Below, one piece after another: positions 10,501 to 23,900 of a stretch of DNA of 64,000 bases. Source of the DNA: Apostichopus japonicus (lineage: Eukaryota; Echinodermata; Holothuroidea; Aspidochirotida; Stichopodidae); NCBI RefSeq assembly GCF_037975245.1, contig NC_092573.1, positions 20,808,265 through 20,872,264 of the forward strand, written 5' to 3'. The position numbers were made by a program, and so were the translations under genes. The notes beneath the pieces are model-generated. The model worked only from the letters and a program-made list of their open reading frames with translations. It had not been told where the DNA came from and did not search any database. The stretch's first letter is position 1. Every line of letters begins with the position of its first letter.

Positions 10501-13500
10501 CACAAAACTTGATTTAATTGAAGAAAGTGACATGAGAAGAGAAGAGAACATAGGATAATACCTTTCTCTTAGGTCTTTTAAACATTTCCCAAGATGCACC
10601 TCACCAGCTGCGACCAAGACATGTTCTCCAGTCTCCTGTACGAAGACTTCGACACTAGAGTCAGCTTGGTTCAGTAGTTTCATACCGTTGATGAGAATTG
10701 GCATATCACCTGATTGGGAATAACATAAGATGATATTATAGACATCGTATTGTACATTGTAGGCACCAATATACCCAAACATTGCATATCCTGGGATCGT
10801 TTGTTATCCCTCCCTTCCTGGATCGACAATCGTTGATTGGTTGGGATCATTAGGTAGCAATGCAAAATCATTTTAAGTAATGTTCAACTTGCGCGGATAT
10901 CCGAGCTGACAAATTTGTGGTTTCTTTATCCTAACAATGCTGGCACACTGGAGTGCTAATCCAAAAGGAAGGTAAATGGTTTATTCACAAGAATAATGCA
11001 CTAGAATCATGCACTAGAATCATGCTTTATTCACTAGAAACATGGACACAAATGCACTTTTAGATTTGAAGAATTGTCGACACGTAACAAGTTAGTGACG
11101 GACTTAGCTTTAATAACATCACATAATGGAAATGATCAAGCTCTTTTAACTTATGAACAGACAAACGTTAGATGTTTGGATAGTGGTAGGGTTTCTAAGT
11201 CACATCAAAGTATTACTCCTGAAATGGGTAGCACTGTTTCACATCTAAATTGAGTACAAACATACATACATAAAAAGCCATTAATGGCTCACTTACTTCT
11301 TGAACACATTACAACCCTCCCATGACAAAATGAAGGAGTATGTTAAGGTATGATGGTGTGTACATCCACTTTAAATTAAACTGGCTTTTCATTGGACAAA
11401 AAGCCTCAAAACCATAGGAAAATCATAACAATCAGCTAGTCTTTCTCCATGGCAACTGATTTCTAAATCAGTTTCAGTTTCTTTATATTTATTTCCAGTA
11501 TAAATATAAATATTTATAAAAAGGACATCAAAAATTCATAAAGTACATTACGAAAATTGAAGATAAACTAGTAAAAAGTTCATTTAAACATAAAATTAAA
11601 GTATGAATATTAGAATATGAATATTAAAATATGAATATGAATATTAAGCATTATGATATATATGACAGGAAGGGATATTTTGCTCTGAGTTACTCACTCA
11701 GATGCTTCGGTTCCACAGCGACTCTCACGATCGGCTTGGCGGCAAAGTTCATGTCGGTGAAAGCTGGACAGGCCAGTGTGCTTGAGACAGTACCAGACTT
11801 ATATACAATGTCTTCTAAACCACCCATACCTGTTTTTTTTTGTATGGTTCAATGAAAAATTAATACAAGTTGATGGTAGCCAAAAAGTAAATGATCAAAA
11901 TAACATTTGCATAAATTTGCATAAAAATGTTCTCAGAGGATAATTATTCAAATTTTTACATCTTACAATTACCCTGACAGTCTTATTATATTCTTTCATT
12001 TTCCCTTGCATGTAATACATTTGGAATATATTTGCTTTAGTGGTCAATGATCTCCAGTGTTAGAATTTTATCACTATGCAAGTTGTTTTGAGTATATCAT
12101 TATTCTCACAGGATAAATGGTTTGTAGCTTTATTGGCATGATGAATCGACGATATCATATTTCTGTATTTGGCAGATGAATTCATAAGTACTTCACAAAA
12201 TATTAGGTTGTGGTCTTGACCTCAAGATGCACAAAGTTTTTTCCAGCAATTTTGTTGAAAACAATGAATATCAACTGCTGGCATATCTATCTAATACAAT
12301 TCATAAACTCACTTCAGATGATAAAATATGGTGTGATTATTGCCTAAGTAATATCAGAAGTAATAATATGCTATGTTGAAAAATTGAGCTATTCGTCTTT
12401 GTATTTGTCACTTGTCCACCGTACACTAACCGCCATCAACCCATCTAGACATCTCAAAGGCCAATGCCCAAGCAACAAACCTAATGCTATCAAGATACAT
12501 TACAATCTCAGTTCATATTATTATGAAGGCACAACAGAGCCAAACTGTTTGTCAGCAGTAGTCTGTGATACAACAAGTGATAGTATCTTCTTATCCTTCT
12601 CTTCATATATACAAGTTTTTTCCTTTGCTGTTAAGGTTTAAGGTCAGATGGAGCCTTGCCCATAGATATCTATTATGGTCTACCAACCATATTCTTGACT
12701 GCGAAAAAAATAAAGCTTGCACATTGACCTCAGCTTATATTAAAATCGGGCTAAAAATTTTGAATTTACTCATGATTTTAGCGATATATTCAATATGTGT
12801 GGAAGGTATTAAATAACATGCAAAGAATTTTTTGGAGAGATGAACATTTTATGATTCAATCTTCCTTTGTGATTGTGCAGTGTGAACAGGGTTTGAAAAG
12901 GTCAGTAGATGTAAAGCTGCTGGTACAGTAACCTATCACAAGTGATATCATTCTCACTATTTATATTCATATGCTGCATTGCTAATTATTATCCATATTC
13001 AGGCAGTGTGTGTGTGGGTGTGTGCGTTTGTTTTGCTATCTGACCGAGGACTTGAACAAAAGAATTCCAGGTCCTCGGTTGTGATTTCTAAAGAATCACC
13101 ACGTCCTCGGAAGAATTCTATTGTATGGGGTATTGTTAAGGTTAGGGTACGTGGATTTGAACAATGGAAAATACAATGGGGTCCTCGGTCTGAATGTAAT
13201 ACAAACATGTGTGTGCGTGTGTGGGTGTGTTTGAGTTCACCACTCAAATTGGTCATGATTGCATCAGCTTTAACCTACAGTAACCATATTTTTGTTAAGG
13301 ATGAAAAGTTGTCGCAGCCTTGGAGAGGGGTCTATGTCGAGAATCTCTTACTAACGTGGGAGTTGGATCTATGTACTTCATTTCACACGTTCTGTACAAT
13401 CAATTTTTCCTCAAATCTCAGGTTTTGTTGTAGCTATTAGTCACAAATGCAGGACATCCAAATTCCACCCAGATCTGGCCAGTTTTTCTTCCAAATGTCT

Positions 13501-14850
13501 AGTAATAAAATACTTAAACATGACTAAAAAAGGAGTAGCAGAAAAAACACTAACCAGCTTCAAACTGTGGCCTTCATAGCAAAGTTAACTGGTACAATGC
13601 TACGGCTACAGTAAGTGCCTACACTACTACGTAAATAATAAGTCTACTTCACCTGAAATGAGCTATGACTATAAAATACAATTTTTTTATGATTTTTTTT
13701 ATTCTAGGGCAGTGTTTTTAGATATAAATGACAAATTGTACTGTATTAACCTACTTTCATGGGCCTTGTAAAATCACGGTAACCATGGCGAGTTTAAAAA
13801 GTTATTGAATGCAAGAGGGCAAAGTATCCTACAGTACTGGGATCTTTTGGCTGTTATGAAACAACAAAGTCAATCGAGACTTTCAAGAAAAACAAACTCA
13901 AAGAGAAAACAAAGGTCAGTTCTCACCAAACACGTTTCCAGCAGGGACTTCATCCACATCTTCCAGATCTCGTCCCATCAGCAGGTACAGATCGGTAACG
14001 ATCACTTCATGAATATGTTTTCTCCATTCACCGTCCTCTTCCTATTGGTCAAGAAGACGAATATGTTGTTCATGCATCTTTTGAAAAAACAATCAAGGGG
14101 TTTTCCAGCCTAGGTAATAACACTTTATGATGAAAACAACATGACCTATAATTTCACCCATGAGCCCCTTTTTGAAATTTTACACCACTTGTGGATGTTT
14201 GGCTCAGAACTTGAAGAGTGAGCTTAAAAATATAAAACTTGACACTCTGCAAAAATGAGATTAGACTCAAAACCCCACTGTTATCAGAATAAGGCTTCAA
14301 GTGAGCCACAATCACGACTTTCCGACTATTAAGGCAAAAATTTTAACCAATCTAAAGATGTTTACTTCTTCGAGACTCTGATGAATCTGCCTATCAACAT
14401 TCTAAATTATCAACGCCTTTCTGTCAAAAGTAAACACAACTGTCCCCAAATTTAAATGTTACCTCTTTGAGCCCCTCTTGAGGATCATACTGCGGCCCCA
14501 TCACGTACACCTTCTGGCCCTTTCTTATAACACCGCTGAAGATCCGTGCGAATGCTATGAACACTTGGCCGTTGTTTTCATCATTCTCTGTGGTATCCTC
14601 CTCCTCTCCTCCAGTTTCATTTTTCCCATTTTCAATCACGGACGACTTTGTAGTTTCATCTGGAAATAAACAGTTAAAACTTATAAAATTTTAAAAATGC
14701 TTTGAACGAAAAAAGCAGACATACTGCTATGTACTATCAAATAGGTATGGAATATCATATCTTATGAATATGTAACAAATATAGCAGTATTATCACATGA
14801 ATATGTAGTTTCATCCAATTAAGTATTACCATACAAACATGTATAATCAA

Positions 14851-14904
<54 letters not shown>

Positions 14905-17900
14905 AAATAAATATGTAATGTGTATGATCATACAAAACAATTATTTACAGTATAAGTATGTATAATAATGTAAACGTATATATTCACATAAACATTTATT
15001 ATCATGCAAGTTATGTTGCGCATTCACACTGTCAGCCCTGAGTGTAGAGGGAGGATCAGTGGTTGCTATGGTCCAGGGGCCAAGGGTCAATTAGGAGGCC
15101 TAGGGAAATATGGGATAAAGAATTTATGTATATTCATTTTTCATGATATACTTCAGGAAAATTTAAGCCTTCTTAAAGGAGACCCGCTGACATGGATGGC
15201 CCTGTGGCCCAAACTGGCACTCAGGTCCACTGCTTATTGGAGGAAAATTATTTACCCGTGATTTCATCTGAGTTTTGTGATCTCGTCAAATTTTGTCTCT
15301 CCTGATGCAAGCGTCTAACTTCCTGTCGACGTTGGGCTATCTGTTCTGTTGTTAACGGCCTGTCAAAGGAAAAAACCAAACAAACGTTGGGAATTTAACA
15401 GTGGCAAGGTCAATCAGAAAATAATACTCTGAATTTATGCAGAACGTTACTTTCAAACATGATTTCAAGTGTTAATTTCAATCATGACTTCAAGTGTTTC
15501 TTTCAAACATGATTCAAGTGTTAATTTCAATCAAGTGTCTAACTATTTTAGATACATTCCAGAAAGTTGGTAAAACTATATTTTTGGAAGAAAAAACATG
15601 CTTTTCTAACATAAACTATATGGAAATGGTGAAACTCTACTGATCACTAGGTAAACACTGTTGCTAGAAATGACTTCATAAGACTAGCTAGGAATATTCA
15701 TATTTCTAAAAATCACCTAACTTCACTCCGAGTTGATCTCTCTGTGCAATAGAAAAACAAGTACAATCTTCGAAATCCTACTATCTTGCCAACTTTTAGA
15801 ATAATGCTTTTTAAGAACTCATTTATCTACAGAGCAGCCATTTATATTTAAATGGGTTCTTAGAATCTCTGTTATATTCCTTTTAAATCTTTCATTCTAA
15901 AAAAATAAAAAATAAAAAAAAATAAAAAACCTTCTAATCCTCCGTCTTATTTCTTATTTGTTCATGCTTTCATGATTACACATTTCACATCCTTTGGGTA
16001 TCATTATTATGTGTCCTATTTATAAATTTTGTAATTTATACTGGAATAAAGAAATGGAAAAATTGAAATTGAATTGAAAAAGAACTGTTCAGTTTCCTAC
16101 CTTTGTTTGTTCCGTGGAAGAAACTTCTTGTCGATGGCAAACATCTTTGAGATAAATGCAACCACTGGAGAATTTGTGCTACCTTGGAGATTCTGGAAAC
16201 CTGAGATGAACAAACGAATAGATGAAATTTAAGCAGAATATGAAGTAAATGATAGAAAAGCTACGACTTCAATTTTATTAACTGTATCTGTATTCAACAA
16301 GGTCACTTCATGTTGTGATGTTTCTCAGTAACATTAATTTACATTTTCTTCAAATCAGCTAAATAACTCTGAGAAATTCTAGACACTTCAGTTAATTTGT
16401 AGCCTGATCAAAGCAAAGGATGGGCAGGGGATGGGGACTTGAGATGGAAATAAGCCAATCGCTTTACCAGTAAATTTAAACTTTTTAATCATGATGATGC
16501 CCACCACTACTACCCCCCCCCCCCACCTCCCTTTTCCATCAACTAAATTTCACACCACACGACTGCCACAAGTGAGAGTAGTCACGAACACTACATACAA
16601 CATCAAGGTAAACTTTGCAATAGTGATTCAAACTTGATAACAAAAATTTTAAATGATGTAAAGTAAATATTTTGTACCAGCTTTCAGTTTTTGAGAGTTT
16701 TCTGGTAAAGAGTCAAACCTCCTTCCACTGGAACAGAGCAATTTCTCAATTCTTTTCTCGCTCATCTCCGTGGGATTGGGAAGCTGCAAGCAGACCATAT
16801 CTAAGCATAACAGTTAAGGGAGAAATGGCTGTGCTCTCAAGACAGGTATGTTATTGGTAGAATGTGCATTACTCTAACCCAGTTGGTTATTGGTTTTCTC
16901 AAAATCTCTGGTAATGTTCCTCGAGCAGGAATACAGGAATAGAAACTATATATTTCTTTAGATGAATATCACAAGAGATGTTTAGAGTCTTGAGAATGTT
17001 TGGTACATTTGAAAAGTAAACAACTGACTTGGTCAGAAATCTACCACACACTCATAAAAGGAATACATAGCCTAGCCTGCCAGGTATGTAAGAATTTGAT
17101 TAATGAAACACACCCAACTGCTTTTGATGCTTCTTCTAGTCGGGAGATGGCTAGTTGTGAGCTAGCTAGGAGGGTCTAAGCTTACCGGCAGCTGGTTAGT
17201 TTGGAAGCTTAAAAAGGAAAACATCTCTTTATTGAATTAACCAATATTACAATCGAAGCTCAAACAGTACTTCTTTATCTGTAAAATTTCTATGATTGTC
17301 AATGAATGTCACATCGTTTTAGTATCGTGTGTAACATTGTATCACGTTGAAATTGTGTCGATGATGTCAAGTTTATCAATTTTGATATCGTCTGCTCTCG
17401 TCAACATTTTTGTTACACAAGGATACTCAACGCGCATGTCGTCACGGGCAGCCATTTATTCAAAATGGCCTTCAGTTGCAGTTTGGTATCCTGCTGTTTC
17501 AACTCTCTAGGTCCCAGTTTGATCTCCAGGGATTTGATGATTTTCTCCGTCTTACTCTTATCGCTGTTAAAAGAAAATCAAGAGACAAAAACTGAATAGA
17601 AACTGTAAAATACTTCAAAATATATGAAGTTTTGGTACACCCTGAGATCTACCCTACGTTTAAACGCAGGCTTTGTTGGTCTGAGAGGCAAATTGTTGAT
17701 ACTTCTACTGGTGAGAGGATTTCACTCACTGTCATGTAACTGTATATAACAAAATTTTCCTACATGAGCTATGCTGCCAAATTTAATATTTGTAATGTTG
17801 TAACACTACAAGGGACAAACGACAACATAAATTAGTCATCTGAGTTTACCTGCTATATTTTGCGTTTGTGACCTGTTCCCTCTTGTATTGTAGTTTTAAA

Positions 17901-20900
17901 CCCAATCAATCAAGATCTGGATTGATTTTTCACAAAATGTTTAAATATTTTGCTACTTTGTGGGGATACTTGGTACACCATATTTTGATGTCAGTCTAAA
18001 ATTATTTTTAATGTCAGTGAAGCAAAGAGCTATTTGTGATGAGCTTTGTGTGACAGCAGTATGATACTTAACAAATATGGTGGCCATCCAGCTGACACAT
18101 CCAGGACTCAGTTGATAAGTGGTATCTGTTATGTAATTCTCAATTACCGGCGGTGGGGTCATAGGTCAAACAAATTTGCCAAACAATAAGCACCTATTAC
18201 CTATCTGTCTAGAAATTCTAGACTGACTGGTACAAGTAACAAGAGAGTTCAAACAAACAGAAAATACCACTTAATATATCAAATCATCCACAACCTCACT
18301 GAGAAATAAACCTACCTGTTCAGAATCACAGCGTCGTAGACTGCCCAAAGATTCTCCAGAACAAACTGCACAAACAGAGGTTTCTTCCCTTTGGCCTGCC
18401 AATTAAAATAGATGTCATCAGAAAGTTTAAAACAGTTAACTAATTATTTACAGCACATTTTAAGAGACTGACTTCGGTCAGCTTGCGGCTTTGATAAGCA
18501 AATGAGGCTTCTTTGTGAATTCCTGCTTGCAGGAGGATCTAAAATACATACATACATTCAAAGTTTTGTGCATTTGTTTCAAATATGGGGTGGAAAATTG
18601 TTCTATTTAAAATTCACACAACTAGGTGATACCAGGCACTAATATTCAGAATATTTTTATTTTTTACAAAAGAGTTCAGTAAGATGAAGATGGACACCCA
18701 AAATGATAAATTTCAAATTGTCATGAACAGTTTTATAGGGCTAACACACAGACAGACCTACTTAAGCACACAAAACACAAAAGTAAACAATGAAGAAAAT
18801 AATGATATTTCAGATATAGGCACCAAGGTAGCATTTCAGTTTAGAATACTGTATAATTCCCCTTGATATGAGTACCAGTATGGGTACAATGTGTTAAAGG
18901 GCTAGTACAAGTATTTAATCATGCACTAGTATCATCAATAAATAGATTTCCAAAATCCTCCAAATATGAACACAACATTCAGAGCTCATGAGGGCAAATA
19001 TGAGTACAGGTAACTATGCTAGATCAGGAGTATGAATACCGAGTCACTGGAAGTCAACCAAAGTACAGGTAACTATGCTAGATTAGGAGTATGAATACCG
19101 ACTCACTGGATGTCTGATGCACCAAAGTACAGGTAACTATGCTAGATTAGGAGTATGAATACTGACTCACTGGAAGTCTGATGCACCAAAGTACTGGTAA
19201 CTATGTTAGATTAGGAGTATGAATACAGACTCACTGGAAGTCTGATGCACCAAAGTACAGGTAACTATGCTAGATTAGGAGTATGAATACAGACTCACTG
19301 GATGTCTGATGCACCAAAGTACAGGTAACTATGTTAGATTAGGAGTATGAATACCGACTCACTGGAAGTCTGATGCACCAAAGTACAGGTAACTATGTTA
19401 GATTAGGAGTATGAATACAGACTCACTGGAAGTCTGATGCACAAAAGTACAGGTAACTATGTTAGATCAGGAGTATGAATACTGACTCACTGGATGTCTG
19501 ATGCACCAAAGTACAGGTAACTATGCTAGATTAGGAGTATGAATACTGACTCACTGGAAGTCTGATGCACCAAAGTACTGGTAACTATGTTAGATTAGGA
19601 GTATGAATACAGACTCACTGGAAGTCTGATGCACCAAAGTACAGGTAACTATGCTAGATTAGGAGTATGAATACAGACTCACTGGATGTCTGATGCACCA
19701 AAGTACAGGTAACTATGTTAGATTAGGAGTATGAATACCGACTCACTGGAAGTCTGATGCACCAAAGTACAGGTAACTATGTTAGATTAGGAGTATGAAT
19801 ACAGACTCACTGGAAGTCTGATGCACCAAAGTACAGGTAACTATGTTAGATCAGGAGTATGAATACTGACTCACTGGAAGTCTGATGCACCAAAGTACAG
19901 GTAACTATGTTAGATTAGGAGTATGAATACTAACTCACAATATAGTTATAGTTACCTGTACTGGAAGTCTGATGCACCAAAGTACAGGTAACTATGCTAG
20001 ATTAGGATTATGAATACCGACTCACTGGAAGCCTGATGCACCAAAGTACAGGTAACTATGCTAGTTTAGGAGTATGAATACTGACTCACTGGAAGTCTGA
20101 TGCACCAAAGTACAGGTAACTATGCTAGATCAGGAGTATGAATACTGACTCACTGGAAGTCTGATGCACCAAAGTACAGGTAACTATGCTAGATTAGGAG
20201 TATGAATACCAACTCACTGGAAGTCTGATGCACCAAAGTACAGGAAACTATGTTAGATTAGGAGTATGAATACCGACTCACTGGAAGTCTGACGCACCAA
20301 AGTACAGGTAACTATGCTAGATTAGGAGTATGAATTACCGACTCACTGGAAGTCTGATGCACCAAAGTACAGGTAACTATGCTAGATTAGGAGTATGAAT
20401 TACCGACTCACTGGAAGTCTGATGCACCAAAGTACAGGTAACTATGTTAGATTAGGAGTATGAATACCGACTCACTGGAAGTCTGATGCACCAAAGTACA
20501 GTTAACTATGCTAGATTGGGAGTATGAATACAGACCCTTTGGGAGTCTTATGCACCAAGGGCAGAAGTTATAAAAGTAACGTTACCACACGATCTTACCT
20601 GAGCACCTTTCATTACCCTCATGGTCTTGGAGTTAAGATAGAAGTCTCCCCACAGGGTCTTTAAGAGGACATCTTTAGACACCCCCAGTTTTTTGGCATA
20701 TTGATCTGCAAATTGCTCAATCCTGTCAAAAGGAAAAACAACAGTCATGATTTCCAATTCAATTGTAATTTGATTTCAATCATTCAAGTTCTTTCGGAAG
20801 TTTAAACCAACAGGAAAGACATGGATTTAATCAGACCCATTTGAGGTGTAAAAATACGGACATAGAATCCACAGAAGACCCAACAGCCAGGAAAATGATT

Positions 20901-23900
20901 CCAGAGATTTTCTGAGGGTAATTGTCATTCAAAGATTGCAAGTTTGATGTGGACTCATAGTGGAATAAACAAAAAGGAAAGCAAACAATAATCACCTTTT
21001 TTTTTAATATTCATGTTTTTGCTATTATAAATCACACTCATCAATTGCTGTTTTTTTCATTTGGGCCTTAACATGAGCAATAAACTTGGAACTTAAACTT
21101 GAGCAAGAGAAAAATTGATAGGCATTCGCCCTCTTTTCATATAGCTCATGAGCAAAAAAGTAAAACAGAGAAATTAAATACATAATGGAAACATCTAAGG
21201 ATATATTCGAGAACTGAAGTCATTAAAATACCAGCAGGAACTGTGCACATGTTGTTGTGTTCCTCAATAAACAGTGTCAAATTAGACCAAAATAAGAAAG
21301 AAAAAACCATCGAGAATAGAATGAACGACCTGGTTTCTACTACCCCTGCACACTTTGAGCCCTGGAGTACTTTTATTCCACGAGCCGTTGTTGTTTCTTT
21401 TCAATTTCAGAAAAGACACAAAGAAATGGCCATCAAAGCAACTAATAGCAGCTACTTTTAATTCATTACAATTTTATGGAAAGAAAAAATTTCAAGAATA
21501 TCACAAAGAGACTACATGCTCAAAATATTTCCAGACCGAATATGAACTCCTCTGATTTCATGTATCGCACACTTACCCAAATCCCCAACCATCTAACGCG
21601 CTCCCAAATATGACATTTCCTTCTTTCGGCGAAAAGTATATGCTGGAATCGTCTGTGTCTTCCAACCCTGAGCTCCAATCGAACGTTTGACTTTCAAGTT
21701 GAGACGGTCTGATCTGGTCCTCTTCCAGTTTTGTTATTCTCTGAATTTGAAGAATTCCAAACAATTTTGACGTGAATGATTTAAAAGAAAAACATATAGC
21801 CTTGGGCAATGACATTGTTAGGACAGGATGAAACCAATTCACCCAAAGTGAACTTTTGTTTTCATGAGAGCCATCTAGTAGTACGGGTTAAATTTTTTTT
21901 AAAAAGCAACCTGATTTTGATAATAGTTTGTAGGTTAGGTAAACATTGCCAAAGTTGCTGACTATAATGCATAACATAACTTTGAAACTTACTGAAAACA
22001 GAGGATCGCTCATTATCAAGATAGCACTGCTTGCCAGATCCATTTGTAGGGATGATAGAAGCAAAAAAAGGCTTGGTTTATGCATCAAAGTTCAATGAAG
22101 ACAACATTGCCAAGCTTATGCCACCAAGGAAAATTGCAAACACAAAGTTACGAATACCGTGCACGCAGATATTTTGAAAAGTGTGCCAAAAATGTTTCTT
22201 AAAGTTTTGGACACTTTGTGAGCAGTTTCAAAAATTCTAGGCAAATTGTTATACCGAAAAGACAGGGTTTTTAATACTGTTAATACTGTAAAGTAGTATG
22301 AGCCTTGACATGGGCAATAAAACATAACAGAATGATAGGGAAGGCTCGGACATTAAACATTAAAGAGCATTTATAAAAAATTAAAATCTCTGAGGCAGGT
22401 TTACTCACAGAGGATGCTTGTTCCAGGATATCAGAGGCAAAGAGATTTCCCATCACAGCGTTGACCTGTTCCAATATCTGCTGTAGATGAAGATAGGCCT
22501 CCAAAGGGGTAAACCTCAACTCCGTAATCAACCGATCAAGCTTGTTAAGCACCAGGCACGGTTTGATGTCCTCTAGCCACGCCTGGTGTAGGACAACATG
22601 AGTCTGAGACAGGGAGAGAGAGAAAAAACTGATCAAAACTGATATTACGGATATCTAGAAATAATATGGAAGGGTTTCTCTTTTGTAAAACTTCTTCACT
22701 AAATGTAGTGGGTCACATCAAAGGGAAATAATAATAATGCATATCTCCAATTGGTAGTTGAATTTCATGATAAGCTGGTTCCTTTATTTTAACTGAACAT
22801 CTTCAAAAGCCAAATTTGTTGGGAGACTTAAGAATAAACTCACCTATGCCTTCAAGGTTACCATGTGGGCTATAGTATACCTTATATCATGAAATTAAAA
22901 ATTCAACTTCATTCTTTTTGATATGACAGTTGAATATGGTATCAAACAAATCTTTCTAAAGCCTAAACTTGTCTGATAAACTTCATGAAATGTTGTAATA
23001 GCCTAAACTTTCAGTAACTTATATAAATTTTGCATAAAAAATGGTGCATGAAAATTTGTTTTACCTGAGGGCTGACTCCTTCAACCACATCGACAACCAC
23101 CAGGGCACCATCACAGAGCCGCACTGCTGTAGACACTTCACTGGAGAAGTCAACGTGACCAGGAGTGTCTATAAGGTTAACTAAATACTCTTCATTCTCT
23201 GCAGAGTAGTAATAAGTTATAAAAAAGGAAATAAGCACCTCAGAATGCAAGATTGAGAGATCACTAAATATAAGATAAAAAGTTTATTTTACAAACTTTT
23301 AAACCATGGGTAAGCAATGAATCACCTTTCATGCTTCCAATGCATGATAAAGAAGAAAATTACTTAATCGCCTCAGACAGAAGAAAGGTAGATGTCCACT
23401 TGGTTAGGGATTTCAGATTGTATATTTATACATGTATGTGTCATCGTAGAAATCCCATGGTCTTGGAAAATAAAAGTATTTCCAAATTTGTAGAATAAAA
23501 TAACTCTTTAAATGGCCGCAACTATCAATACTTTTAAGAATCGACTAAAAGAGTATTTAATTGCTAAAGGTTTTTGATGACATTTCTTAATTTCTTTCAT
23601 GATATTTTCTCTTCATTTTTTTGGTATGTACTTTTGTTGATGTGTCTTGAGCGTTGTGTGCTCTGCAGAGTAGATATGTCTGTGTTATAAATCCATTATT
23701 ATTATTATAATTATTATATTATCATAAGTTATACCTTATATCTGTACTGTATTTGTAAGAATGTATGCAACAAAGTATCGTAAATCAACTATCAAGCTTA
23801 GATGTGAGTGCTTTCAAACTGTGAGATTTTTTACAGTTTGAAAACATAAGGAGAGCAACTACTTTTGCTGTAACTGTCAAATTTACTAGTCATTTACTAC

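Noticed and set aside
18995-20560. CRISPR-like array
   Set aside because: Units are contiguous 64-bp repeats without unique spacers, in a eukaryotic intron.
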